Positions 13,514 through 22,173 of a DNA stretch of 31,339 bases are shown here, in pieces; within the stretch, counting starts at the first letter, position 1, and each line of letters begins with the position of its first letter. The notes below the pieces were generated by a model that saw nothing but the letters and a program-made list of their open reading frames with translations, searched no databases and was not told the origin of the DNA. The DNA comes from a virus: positions 1 through 31,339 of the IMG/VR virus record IMGVR_UViG_3300045739_000126. One strand, given 5' to 3'. Position numbers and translations under genes: made by a program.

Positions 13514-14069
13514 TTTTCCACCCTCTATGTGATTTATTTCTCCCAGAAACTACTTGTTGCAAACATCCAATACTTAAATCATTGTCTTTAGCAAACTTAG
13601 TTAAATTTTTTACTTTTATAGTTTCTCCATATGGAGAAACTAATTGGTATTCTTTACTATTTTTTTCTGATAATTTTTTCTTAGTGCTTTCTAAACAGGG
13701 TTTCCCTTTGTGTGGACTTTCATTATTTCTAAACCATTCTTTTCTTTTTTCACTTTGTTTTCTTTTTGTTTCTTCTGAGTGATTTTTCCCCCACATAGGA
13801 TTAAGTTTTCCGGTTCTTGAACTACCATACATTCCATTTTTTTCTTTTGGATTGAATCTTGTCATCCTAAAATTTTCGTCTTCGTATAATTTCAAAATTA
13901 TTTTTTTTAGTTTTTCTTTGGTTTCTTTAGTGTGTTTTTTTCCATAAAAAGGATTTAGTTCACCTTCGTGAGAAGATTTACCTTCAAAAAAAATTTCAAT
14001 AATTTCTGCAGACCCATTAATATTAAAATTTTTGCAAAGATTACTTGTATCAAACTCTACTCTTCTCAT
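13503..14069 (-). CDS. NUMOD-repeat homing-endonuclease-like protein without a visible nuclease domain
   Basis: 188 aa. Three NUMOD3-like units are visible: NPFYGKKHTKETKEKL, NPMWGKNHSEETKRKQ and SPHKGKPCLESTKKKL. The C-terminus has a NUMOD1/IENR1-like DNA-binding unit (NLTKFAKDNDLSIG, then SGRNKSHRGW). These modules form the DNA-binding part of GIY-YIG and HNH homing endonucleases. The first 35 residues show neither GIY-YIG nor HNH, and only 83 nt separate its start from the divergent gp54, so no missing domain can be found nearby. It may be a decayed endonuclease, a DNA-binding protein, or a half needing a partner. Very AT-rich and basic, it looks inserted ahead of gp4. Confidence 0.72.
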   Translation of the reverse strand: MRRVEFDTSNLCKNFNINGSAEIIEIFFEGKSSHEGELNPFYGKKHTKETKEKLKKIILKLYEDENFRMTRFNPKEKNGMYGSSRTGKLNPMWGKNHSEETKRKQSEKRKEWFRNNESPHKGKPCLESTKKKLSEKNSKEYQLVSPYGETIKVKNLTKFAKDNDLSIGCLQQVVSGRNKSHRGWKNAS

Positions 14070-14095
14070 TTTATGAATTAAACATTACTTATTAA

Positions 14096-14103
14096 TATTT
14101 ATT
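14096..14103 (-). promoter_or_regulatory. late-box match AATAAATA on the minus strand
   Basis: AATAAATA read on the minus strand lies 27 nt before the ATG at 14069; a second match lies at 14142-14149. Either could start a late transcript of the NUMOD gene and gp4. The AT-rich context makes chance matches possible. Confidence 0.35.
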
Positions 14104-14152
14104 AAAATAACTCATCTACATAGTATATAATAACTAAAAAATATTTATTTCC

Positions 14153-15022
14153 ATGGCGGGAAATATTCCAATAAGACACTATAAAACGTCTGACTTAATA
14201 AGTAAGTTTGGTAGACTTGCACAAACATCTCAGTATTATGTTTTAATTTCTGCTGATTCCACTAAAGAACTTTCTGGTGTTGATAGAAATGTAGAAAAAT
14301 CATTTGATTTTGATAGAGTGTTTGCAGGAGAAGAACTTGGTATGTATTGTAACGAGGCTTCTCTTCCTGGAAATTCATTTGCTACAACTGAAATGAATAC
14401 AGATTTTCCTGGTGTGTCCCAAAGATTTCCTTACAGAAAAATATATAATGATCTTCAATTAACTTTTTATGTTGACTCTAGTTATAATGTAATTAAATTT
14501 TTTGAATCTTGGATGAGTTACATTGCAAGTCCTTATGGTTTTGGTCAACCAATATATGAAAGTAGTGGGCAAAGGGGATCATTTAGGTTTAATTATCCCG
14601 ACAATTATAAATGCAATATATTCGTTTCTAAGTTCAATAAAGATTCCGCATTGAATAATAAAATTACATATAGATTTGTAAATGCATTTCCAATTGATAT
14701 CACATCAATGCCAATTTCTTATGATTCTTCAGATATTTTAAAGTGTTCTGTTTCTTTTGCATATGATAGATATATTTTTGATAGAACTGGAAGTCTTGTA
14801 ACTAGTGTTCCGGAACCATCTCAGGTTACAAATAAAAAAGATGAAGTACTTCCACAAACATCTACACTCACTCAACCTTTGAAGTCTATATCTAAGATAG
14901 GTGGCGCCGCCATACAGGAAACCTTTGGGGCATTTGGTGGATCAGTTGAAGGATCTGTGCCATTTAATACAGATCGTTTAACTAGAAATTTGGGAAATAG
15001 AGAAGTTGGTGGATCTGCATAA
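14153..15022 (+). CDS. 54: baseplate tail-tube initiator gp54
   Basis: 289 aa (T4 gp54: 320). It has a tail-tube-like fold: MYCNEASLPGNSFATTE, then YRKIYNDLQLTFYVDSSYNV, FFESWMSYIASPYG and, near the end, VNAFPIDITSMPISYDSSDI and KCSVSFAYDRY. T4 gp54 shows the equivalent order (LSYETDW..., DPLVISFRMDSE, MQDWVNSVQDP, CIPISVSAPELSYD, FDVTFAYR). gp54 sits on gp48 and starts tube polymerisation. It is the first gene of the plus-strand hub block and is divergent from the gp4 block. A long tail-tube paralogue would be the alternative. Confidence 0.75.
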   Translation: MAGNIPIRHYKTSDLISKFGRLAQTSQYYVLISADSTKELSGVDRNVEKSFDFDRVFAGEELGMYCNEASLPGNSFATTEMNTDFPGVSQRFPYRKIYNDLQLTFYVDSSYNVIKFFESWMSYIASPYGFGQPIYESSGQRGSFRFNYPDNYKCNIFVSKFNKDSALNNKITYRFVNAFPIDITSMPISYDSSDILKCSVSFAYDRYIFDRTGSLVTSVPEPSQVTNKKDEVLPQTSTLTQPLKSISKIGGAAIQETFGAFGGSVEGSVPFNTDRLTRNLGNREVGGSA

Positions 15023-15025
15023 ATA
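15018..15025 (+). promoter_or_regulatory. late-box match CATAAATA before gp26
   Basis: CATAAATA overlaps the gp54 stop codon (15020-15022) and lies 26 nt before the ATG at 15052, with a TAGGAT ribosome site in between. It fits NATAAATA and a late hub operon. Confidence 0.45.
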
Positions 15026-15051
15026 ATCTTACTGAAGTTTTATAGGATATT

Positions 15052-15774
15052 ATGCCTTTACCGAAGATTGCTACCCCAACATATCATCTTGTATTGCCCT
15101 CTACAAAACAAGAAATTAAGTATAGACCTTTTTTAGTAAAAGAAGAAAAAGTTTTAGTTCTTGCATTAGAAAGTCAGGATAATAAGCAAATTTCTACAGC
15201 AATTAAAACTGTTCTGAATAATTGTATTCAGACAAAGGGAATTAAGATAGAACAATTACCAACTTTTGATATTGAATATTTGTTCCTCAACATTCGTGGA
15301 AAGTCTGTTGGTGAAGAAGTTGAAGTTACTATTATTTGTCCTGATGATGAAGAAACGACAGTTCCTATTAAAATTGCATTGGATGAAATTCAAGTTCAAG
15401 AATCGGAAGAGCATAATAAAGATATTAAATTAGATGATAATCTAGTGATGAGATTGAAGTATCCTTCACTTGAAGAGTTCATTAAAAACAATTTTGATTT
15501 TACTGGAAATAATGCAAATATTGATCAATCTTTTGATTTGATTGCATCTTGTATTGATGTCATTTTCAATGATGAAGAATCATGGGAATCGAGTGATGTT
15601 ACTAAAAAAGAATTAATTGATTTTCTTGAGCAATTAAATTCAAATCAATTTAAACAAATTGAGAAGTTTTTTGAAACAATGCCAAAATTAAGTCATAAAA
15701 TTGAAGTTACAAATCCAAAAACAAAGGTAAAGAGCACTGTCGTTTTGGAGGGATTAGCATCTTTTTTCGGGTGA
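15052..15774 (+). CDS. 26: baseplate hub protein gp26 (T4 baseplate family)
   Basis: 240 aa (T4 gp26: 208). The start MPLPKIATPTYHLVLPSTKQ then EIKYRPFLVKEEKVLVLALE is the signature of the gp26-type T4 baseplate family. LFLNIRGKSVGEEVEV and a C-terminal helix EQLNSNQFKQIEKFFETMP follow. gp26 takes part in assembly of the central hub. It begins a run of hub genes and overlaps the next small gene. Confidence 0.84.
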   Translation: MPLPKIATPTYHLVLPSTKQEIKYRPFLVKEEKVLVLALESQDNKQISTAIKTVLNNCIQTKGIKIEQLPTFDIEYLFLNIRGKSVGEEVEVTIICPDDEETTVPIKIALDEIQVQESEEHNKDIKLDDNLVMRLKYPSLEEFIKNNFDFTGNNANIDQSFDLIASCIDVIFNDEESWESSDVTKKELIDFLEQLNSNQFKQIEKFFETMPKLSHKIEVTNPKTKVKSTVVLEGLASFFG

Positions 15775-15776
15775 GC

Positions 15777-15953
15777 ATGAACCACATTGATTTGGAATCT
15801 TACTACAGAATTAATTTTGCTTTGATGCAATATCATAAATATTCATTAACAGAGATTGAAAATTGGATTCCTTGGGAACGAGAAGTCTATGTTGGTTTAT
15901 TAAAACAGCATTTAGAAGAAGAGAAACTCAAGCAACAACAAAATGGCGGTTGA
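15777..15953 (+). CDS. small hub-assembly protein, gp51-like
   Basis: 58 aa from the ATG at 15777 (a GTG at 15771 overlapping the gp26 stop is also possible). FALMQYHKYSLTEIENWIPW and EREVYVGLLKQHLEEEK are conserved in small proteins that follow gp26 in cyanomyoviruses and are annotated there as gp51, the hub assembly catalyst; T4 gp51 also neighbours gene 26. It is much shorter than T4 gp51 (about 249 aa), so the name rests on position and my memory of cyanophage annotations. All-helical, soluble. Confidence 0.55.
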   Translation: MNHIDLESYYRINFALMQYHKYSLTEIENWIPWEREVYVGLLKQHLEEEKLKQQQNGG

Positions 15954-17985
15954 ACAAGTAAGCACAGACATACTTAGAATACTGGGCCTTGAAGAGACCG
16001 ATGAAATTGATATGCAATCCTATAAAGGATTTCTGCGTGAAAAATTAACTGAAATTAGTATGGGAAAGAGTGGACTTTCCCGTGAAGAAGAAATGATAGT
16101 TCGTGAAGAGTTTCAAAGAGTTAGAGGATCAACTGCAGTTAAAGTTAAGAAAACAAAGATTAATCCTCAAGCAGTTTTTAATAGAAGACTTGGAGCAGGT
16201 GGTGCTGGATTAGTTAAATATCGTCCACCTGCACCCGGTTCAATTGCAAGAAGAGCAATACCTCAACAGAAAGTTACTGATGGTGGAGTTTTAGATAAGA
16301 TTTATCCAATTGTTTTAGGAATTCAAAAAAATCTTCTTGCAGAAGAGACTAGAAGAAAAAAAGGAGAAAGAGATAGAAAATCTAAAAGAGATAAGGAAGA
16401 AAAGATATCAAAAGAATCCTCTCTTGAAAAAGCAGCAAAAGGAATTGTAGGGGCATTAGAAAAAACTTTTAAACCTGTTATTGATATCTTTAAAAGAATC
16501 CGTGATGCTTTAATTTTATTATTTTTGGGTTGGACAGCAAACCGACTTCTTGACTGGATTAAAGATCCAAAAAATCTTAAAACATTTAATGCTATTGTTG
16601 ACTTTCTAGCAAGAAATGCTGGAAAATTATTAATGTTATTTGTTTTATTGAATAATCCTCTAGTAAAAGTTATTAGATGGTTGGGTAGAAACATGATTAA
16701 GTTTCTTGTGAGAATGATTGTTGATCTTACTAAGGGCAAAAATCTTCTTAGAGGTATTCGTGGGGGTAGGGGAGGTCCTCTAGGCGCAGCAGCAAGAGTT
16801 ATAACAAATCCAGTTACTGCAGCAACGGCAGGTGTTATCGGTGGGTCTGCATTGGCAAATGAAGTTACTGGGCAGAGGGCAGCAGCAGGGGTTCAGGCAG
16901 AAAATAAAGCACGATCTCAAGCAGGGCAGGGTTTAGGTTTACAGGGTGTTGGAGGAGTTGGTGATATGGGTCTAACAACACCTTATGGATCTCTCCAGGG
17001 AACTGGAATTATTGGGGAACAAAACTTTGATGATGGTGGCATTGTTAAGGGACCATCTGGAATTGATAAAGTTCCTGCAAACCTGACCGAAGGAGAAGTG
17101 GTTTTTTCTAAACCGGCAGTTAAAACATTTGGTGAAGACTTTTTACTTGCTATGAATAAACTAGGTGGTGGATCAAATAGGCCGACTTATTCTGGAGGAA
17201 GAATGTATGCCGCAGGTGGTGGTATTGTTAATCCCGTTCCTTCTCAAAATATTGCCACAAATAAAGGAGGATATGCAGCAGATACTGGACTGGATATTTT
17301 GACATCTATAGGATCGAGAGTTGTTTCTCCAGTATCTGGAATTTTGGAGTACGCTGAAAGGGGACATGTTAGACAAATGGGACAGGATGCAAATCCGGAA
17401 ATGCCAGGGCACCAGGATCAACATAGTGTAAGAATTAAGTTAGATAATCCTTTCGAGTATGCTGGGAAAAAAGTGAATTTTTTCTATGCCACACACATGT
17501 ATGACTTAGCAAATTCTATTAAAAATAAAAAAGGAATTAAAATAAATGCTGGAGACTTTTTAGGAAAAAGTGGAGTTGCTAATGATACTCCACATGTTCA
17601 TGTTGGATTTGTAGAGGATAGAGAGCAAAATAGTTTTCTTAATTATAAACAAGTGAGATCTTTATTGAGCGGAGCATCTATAAAAGATTTGGGTGGAGAT
17701 ATTGATCATGGAAATGTAGATTCTTCATCTTCTGAAATATCGGCAATTGCATTTGCATCAGAAAGAGATAGGCAATTAACTTCGGCATATTTAAAGTATA
17801 TTACTCAACCAATGGGAAGGGGTTTAGATATTAGACCAATCATTGATCAGGTTAGTGGTGTTCCCGGATCAACGGGTCCAGGACCATCTCCACAAAGTGT
17901 AGTTCCATCTAGACCTGCTGCTAGTTCAAATGCGGAGAGAGTTACTGGAGCAGCAGCAAGACAAATTGCTACTCCAACAGGATAA
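15943..17985 (+). CDS. large tail protein with tape-measure-like motif and degenerate M23 peptidase domain
   Basis: 680 aa. Order: helical N-terminus; charged coiled coil (135-165); hydrophobic segment ALILLFLGWTANRLLDWI (189-206) and a second one at 228-247; Ala/Gly-rich stretch (270-345); GPSGIDKVPANLTEGEVVFS (370-389), a motif frequent in tail tape-measure proteins; and an M23-like fold (about 444-560). In that domain the first motif is DTGLD (447-451) where active M23 enzymes have HxGxD, while THMYD (517-521) and HVHVG (551-555) keep the later histidines. It likely sits in the tail or hub and acts on peptidoglycan or the host membrane at injection. It is a possible counterpart of T4 gp29. 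Paralogous in part to the next gene. Confidence 0.7.
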   Translation: MAVEQVSTDILRILGLEETDEIDMQSYKGFLREKLTEISMGKSGLSREEEMIVREEFQRVRGSTAVKVKKTKINPQAVFNRRLGAGGAGLVKYRPPAPGSIARRAIPQQKVTDGGVLDKIYPIVLGIQKNLLAEETRRKKGERDRKSKRDKEEKISKESSLEKAAKGIVGALEKTFKPVIDIFKRIRDALILLFLGWTANRLLDWIKDPKNLKTFNAIVDFLARNAGKLLMLFVLLNNPLVKVIRWLGRNMIKFLVRMIVDLTKGKNLLRGIRGGRGGPLGAAARVITNPVTAATAGVIGGSALANEVTGQRAAAGVQAENKARSQAGQGLGLQGVGGVGDMGLTTPYGSLQGTGIIGEQNFDDGGIVKGPSGIDKVPANLTEGEVVFSKPAVKTFGEDFLLAMNKLGGGSNRPTYSGGRMYAAGGGIVNPVPSQNIATNKGGYAADTGLDILTSIGSRVVSPVSGILEYAERGHVRQMGQDANPEMPGHQDQHSVRIKLDNPFEYAGKKVNFFYATHMYDLANSIKNKKGIKINAGDFLGKSGVANDTPHVHVGFVEDREQNSFLNYKQVRSLLSGASIKDLGGDIDHGNVDSSSSEISAIAFASERDRQLTSAYLKYITQPMGRGLDIRPIIDQVSGVPGSTGPGPSPQSVVPSRPAASSNAERVTGAAARQIATPTG

Positions 17986-17988
17986 GAT

Positions 17989-20547
17989 ATGGCTATTTCA
18001 CCTCAGAAACTACTACCACAATCAAGTTCTGGTGGAATGAAGATGTCTTCTTCCATTGTTAAAACAACTAATCTCAGCATCACTAAAAGATCATCAACTT
18101 TTAGTAAAGATGTTGAGTCTTCAAATGAAGGTGGAAAATTAGTTCCAATTTATGAAAGTTTATTGAATATTAATGAAATTTTGTCGAGAAGATCAAAAGA
18201 GGAGAAGGTAGAAGTAAAAAGAAAAAAAGAAGCAGAAGACAAGAAAGAAAAGAAAAAGGAAGAAGATCAATTAGAACTTAAAACTCAAAAGAAAAAAATA
18301 GATCTTCCCAAAATTAAAACTCCTTTTGCCAGTTTCTTTGATCGTCTTAAGAATTCTTTAGTTCTTTTATTTGTTGGTTGGTTAGTTAATCGTTTCTTTG
18401 ATTATATTCCAAAGATACTTGAAGGTGTTTCTAATTTTATGAAGACACTTGAAGATATTCGTAAGTTTTTGAAACCTGCTACTGATGCTTTGGGATCTGC
18501 ACTTTATAATGTTACTCTTTCTGGAACTAAGATGTTAGGTGCCATTACTGGTGCTCAGATCGATAAGAATGAAAAAGATCTTGCAGTAGCAATTAATGAA
18601 CTTGATAAAAAGTTTAGTATTATAGACGCATTGATGGCAGGAATTATTATTGGTGATATATTTTCTGCTGTTGCTGATGGATTGGATTTATTTGAAAGAC
18701 CTGGAAGAAGTGGAGGACCAATAGGTATTCAAGGTAGCATACCTGGTAGAGGTCGTTATGGTGTTAGTTCCGATGTAGCAAGAAGGTATGCCGAAAGATA
18801 TGGGAGAAATGCAGCTATTCGTAGATTTGGTGAAGAGGGAGTTCGTTCATTAGGAGGTAAATATGCAAGATCTGGAATTACAAATCTTGCAAGACGAGGA
18901 TTAGTAGCAACTCTTGGTAGGGGTGGAGTAAAGAATGCGATTAGAATTATTAAACCATTAACAAAAGCAATACCATTTATTGGTGGATTGATTGAATTTG
19001 GTCTTGCTTTAATGGAAGGAGACAAACCGGGAAGAGCTGCTTTCAGAGCAGCTGGGTCAGTTTTGTTTGGTGCTATTGGAGCAGCGTTGGGTGGACCATT
19101 TGCCTTATTCACTGGTGGACTTGGAGCTTATTTTGGTGGAGAAGCTGCTGGTAAATTATATGACTTTATATTTGCTGGTAAGAAAGCTCCATCAAAAGAT
19201 ACTGGAAAAAAAGGACCAAAGAAAAAAACTGAAAAACCAAAAGGATATTTCTTTGGTGGACTGGTGAGTGGAGTTAGAAATTTTTTCAGTGGTAGATCCG
19301 CAAAAGTTTCTCAACCATCAAGGTCTACTGGTATTTCACAAAAAGTATCTCAGCAAGCACCCAGTTATTCCACATCAATTAAACCAATCAGTGTTGATCC
19401 AAATCTAGTGGATAGAATTGGGTTGGCAGTTATAAGTGGTTTTGTTGGAGTAAATCAGGCTTTATCATCTATTCCTTACTTTGGACCACTTGTTGCTTTA
19501 GGAATAAATTTAGCATTAGGAAAAGATAGATTTTCTAAGGGGACTTCACTTTCTGTTGCGGCTGGAATAGGAAATTTACTTGGAAATCCTCTTTCACTTG
19601 CAATTTATAATTATTTTGATAAAGTAATGCCTGGATTGGGTAGATTAGTTCAGAAAGTTGTTGGAAAAGATTTTGGTTCTTTCTTATCGGGATGGATTAC
19701 TCAATTTTTAGGAACAGAATTATATAAAGCAATATATCCGATGATTGATTTTATCAAAAATATAATCTCTTCTTCTCAATTGGAATCTAAGAAAGTATCA
19801 AAAGAAAAAGAAACTCCAGGAGGTGATGTTACTCCAGTTAATGTTCCTACTGGCAAAGACGATAAAATCAAAGAAGCACTTGCTTTCTATAAATCAAAAG
19901 GTTTTTCTGATACTGGTGCGGCTTACATGGTGGGAAATCTTTTGCAAGAATCTGGACTAAGACCAGATGCTGTTGGTGATAATGGAAAAGCATTTGGATT
20001 GGCTCAATGGAGAATTGATGCAGCATCAGGTGCCAGATGGTTGGGATATCAAAAGTGGGCTGCACAAAATAATAAACAGATTGGAGATTTTTATGCTCAA
20101 TTGGAATATACAATTGTAGAAGGTCTGCAATATAATGCTGGACTTTCTATGATGAAAGGAAATGATAAGTCAGCACATAAAAATTTTGTTAGGGGATATG
20201 AAGGATACTCTGAAGAAGGAAATAGATTTGGATTTGCTGAAGATATATTAAAAAATGCCGAGAAGTATGGTTTACAAAAAGGAAGAGGTGGTGGAAGATT
20301 TAAAGAAACTAATTTAAAACCTGTTGACATAAAACCGTCAAAATCAACTTCAATATCAGCAACTTCTTATCCTAGTGTTTCTAGGTTTGCGTCTTATGAT
20401 AGACCATCAACAATAGTTCAACCTGTCAGACAAATTGTTTATGTTCCTATGCAACAACCCCAGTCTAGTGGTGGAATTGTAATGATGGGAAGTGGTGGTG
20501 TAAATAATATAGATTATCAAATTGCAGCAACAAAAGCAGCACTATAA
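17989..20547 (+). CDS. large tail protein with C-terminal tail-lysozyme domain
   Basis: 852 aa. Order: Ser-rich N-terminus; long lysine/glutamate coiled coil (65-103); hydrophobic segment SLVLLFVGWLVNRFFDYI (123-140), clearly similar to that of the previous gene; several Gly/Ala-rich membrane-like stretches (about 340-400 and 470-560); then a tail-lysozyme domain of the Phage_lysozyme2 kind at about 624-735, with GNLLQESGLRPDAVGD (Glu654 as likely catalytic acid), AFGLAQWR and YQKWAAQNNK. It ends in a Gly/Ser/Pro-rich tail. It probably travels in the tail and opens the cell wall during injection, the job done by the gp5 lysozyme in T4. A tape-measure role is also possible from its length and hydrophobic pattern. 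Confidence 0.76.
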   Translation: MAISPQKLLPQSSSGGMKMSSSIVKTTNLSITKRSSTFSKDVESSNEGGKLVPIYESLLNINEILSRRSKEEKVEVKRKKEAEDKKEKKKEEDQLELKTQKKKIDLPKIKTPFASFFDRLKNSLVLLFVGWLVNRFFDYIPKILEGVSNFMKTLEDIRKFLKPATDALGSALYNVTLSGTKMLGAITGAQIDKNEKDLAVAINELDKKFSIIDALMAGIIIGDIFSAVADGLDLFERPGRSGGPIGIQGSIPGRGRYGVSSDVARRYAERYGRNAAIRRFGEEGVRSLGGKYARSGITNLARRGLVATLGRGGVKNAIRIIKPLTKAIPFIGGLIEFGLALMEGDKPGRAAFRAAGSVLFGAIGAALGGPFALFTGGLGAYFGGEAAGKLYDFIFAGKKAPSKDTGKKGPKKKTEKPKGYFFGGLVSGVRNFFSGRSAKVSQPSRSTGISQKVSQQAPSYSTSIKPISVDPNLVDRIGLAVISGFVGVNQALSSIPYFGPLVALGINLALGKDRFSKGTSLSVAAGIGNLLGNPLSLAIYNYFDKVMPGLGRLVQKVVGKDFGSFLSGWITQFLGTELYKAIYPMIDFIKNIISSSQLESKKVSKEKETPGGDVTPVNVPTGKDDKIKEALAFYKSKGFSDTGAAYMVGNLLQESGLRPDAVGDNGKAFGLAQWRIDAASGARWLGYQKWAAQNNKQIGDFYAQLEYTIVEGLQYNAGLSMMKGNDKSAHKNFVRGYEGYSEEGNRFGFAEDILKNAEKYGLQKGRGGGRFKETNLKPVDIKPSKSTSISATSYPSVSRFASYDRPSTIVQPVRQIVYVPMQQPQSSGGIVMMGSGGVNNIDYQIAATKAAL

Positions 20548-21938
20548 TGGCAAATCCAGATTTAAAATCAGCAAAAGAAGCAAAATTTATAAAGTTTTTT
20601 ATAAAGAAAGATCAAAGTAATGGTGTTGAAATTTCTAGTGGAATATCTGAAATAAGTTACTATGAAAGTATTTTAACATCAACCACTAGCATGGAAGTTA
20701 CTTTAATGGATGCTGGTGGTGGAAATATTGATGGAAAACAAAAAAATGTTCTTTCTGGATTTTTGAGAGGTGGTGAAGAAGTAGAAATTATTTTAGAAGA
20801 TTCTCAGGGAATTAAATTAAAAACAAATCTTTACACAAATACAATTAAATCTGGAGATGTTGGAACTCAAAAAGTTTCCTTAAGTATGTCTTTATTTCCA
20901 AAAGAGTACTTATCAAATGAACAAACTAGAGTTGTTAGAAGATATGATGGTAAGATATCAGAATCTGTTAAAAAAATATTAAAAGATCCTAGAATTTTTA
21001 ATTTAAATGATTCGCAAATTGACATTGAAGATACAGAAAATAATTATAACTTTATAGGAAATGATAGAAAACCTTTATATATTTTTGATTGGTTATCCTC
21101 AAAATCAGTACCAGTAGGAAAAACTGGATCGTGTGCAGGATTCTTTTTCTTCAACTCTAATAATAAATATAACTTCAAATCCGTTGATGGATTATTGAGT
21201 CAAAATCCAAAGAGAAAGTACATTTATACAAACACACCACCAAGTAAATCAGACGAATATTCAAATGGAACTTATGGAAAAATACTACAATACACTATAG
21301 ATGAAAATATTAATATTCAAAACAAGATGCAGATAGGAACATATAATACTAGAGTTATATATTTTGATCCTTATAGCTTTAAAGTAGATGCCATTATTAA
21401 TTCTGCAACTGAAGTGTCAAAATCTTCTCCGGAGAGAAGTAAAGATGTAGATTCTCCTCAAGTTTCTGGAGCTTCTCCCCAAAAAGGTAATGCTACTACT
21501 GCAGCAAAAACTTTGGATTTTATTGAAAAACAATTTTTAAATCCTGACCTTCCTTGTAGGTTAATGACTGTCGTAAAAGACAATGGAAATTTACCTTTTG
21601 GAAAAGATTCTCAAAAACAATTAGAAAGTTGGAAACAAAATCCAACCACCATGAATGATCGCAAAGATCTAACACTACATCAATCTATTGCAAGATATAA
21701 CCAATTATTTTCAAATAAAATAGCAATTACTGTTCCCGGTGATTTCAATCTTCATGCAGGAGATACAATTTATTGCGAATTTCCTAATCCAACTTCAAAC
21801 AATAATATGGAAAACACTATTAACAATGAACTTAGTGGAGTTTATTTAATTGCTGATGTAAATCAGACTGTTACACGACAAACTCACTATACTTATCTCA
21901 ATCTTGTTAGAGATTCTGTTGGAAAAGTGATTAAATAG
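20547..21938 (+). CDS. 27: baseplate hub protein, gp27-like
   Basis: 463 aa (T4 gp27: 391). The N-terminal domain shows EISYYESILTSTTSMEVTLM and GEEVEIILEDSQG, the hub-barrel pattern shared by gp27, VgrG and gpD. The later parts FNLHAGDTIYCEFPN and SGVYLIADVNQTVTRQTHYT then YLNLVRDS match the T4 gp27 order FNLTPGVKIIFND / [22 protein letters not shown]. The hub trimer connects the tube to the spike. It overlaps the previous gene by 1 nt and lies upstream of the gp5-like gene, with CP12 in between. Identification rests on pattern and position; overall identity to T4 is low. Confidence 0.68.
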   Translation: MANPDLKSAKEAKFIKFFIKKDQSNGVEISSGISEISYYESILTSTTSMEVTLMDAGGGNIDGKQKNVLSGFLRGGEEVEIILEDSQGIKLKTNLYTNTIKSGDVGTQKVSLSMSLFPKEYLSNEQTRVVRRYDGKISESVKKILKDPRIFNLNDSQIDIEDTENNYNFIGNDRKPLYIFDWLSSKSVPVGKTGSCAGFFFFNSNNKYNFKSVDGLLSQNPKRKYIYTNTPPSKSDEYSNGTYGKILQYTIDENINIQNKMQIGTYNTRVIYFDPYSFKVDAIINSATEVSKSSPERSKDVDSPQVSGASPQKGNATTAAKTLDFIEKQFLNPDLPCRLMTVVKDNGNLPFGKDSQKQLESWKQNPTTMNDRKDLTLHQSIARYNQLFSNKIAITVPGDFNLHAGDTIYCEFPNPTSNNNMENTINNELSGVYLIADVNQTVTRQTHYTYLNLVRDSVGKVIK

Positions 21939-21951
21939 TAATAGTAATTAA

Positions 21952-22173
21952 ATGAATTGTATGGGAACAATAGAAGACCATATTGAAAGGGATCGTAGTA
22001 TTATTGAAGATCCAACGGTATCGTCTCAGGCAAGAAGACATGCTGAAGATGAACTTGAATCCCTTCAAAAATATCAAAAAAATCATCCAGGAGATCATCA
22101 TGATCCTACTCCTTTGGAGTTATACTGTGATTCGAATCCAGATGCTTTAGAGTGTAGGGTTTACGAAGACTGA
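21952..22173 (+). CDS. cp12: Calvin-cycle inhibitor CP12
   Basis: 73 aa. The C-terminus LELYCDSNPDALECRVYED is the CP12 signature, with the redox pair Cys59 and Cys68. HAEDELESLQKYQ (30-42) corresponds to the core AxDxVEELxA motif. The N-terminal cysteine pair of plant CP12 is absent; only Cys3 is there. CP12 ties up phosphoribulokinase and GAPDH, switching off carbon fixation; phage CP12 is thought to send NADPH and carbon to the pentose phosphate pathway for nucleotide synthesis. It is embedded between the hub genes (gp27-like and gp5-like, TGATG overlap with the latter), so it may be made late. Confidence 0.9.
   Translation: MNCMGTIEDHIERDRSIIEDPTVSSQARRHAEDELESLQKYQKNHPGDHHDPTPLELYCDSNPDALECRVYED

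Noticed and set aside
18756-19112. Minus-strand open frame in the lysozyme tail gene
   Set aside because: A shadow of the Gly/Ala-rich coding strand, with proline-rich low-complexity content.
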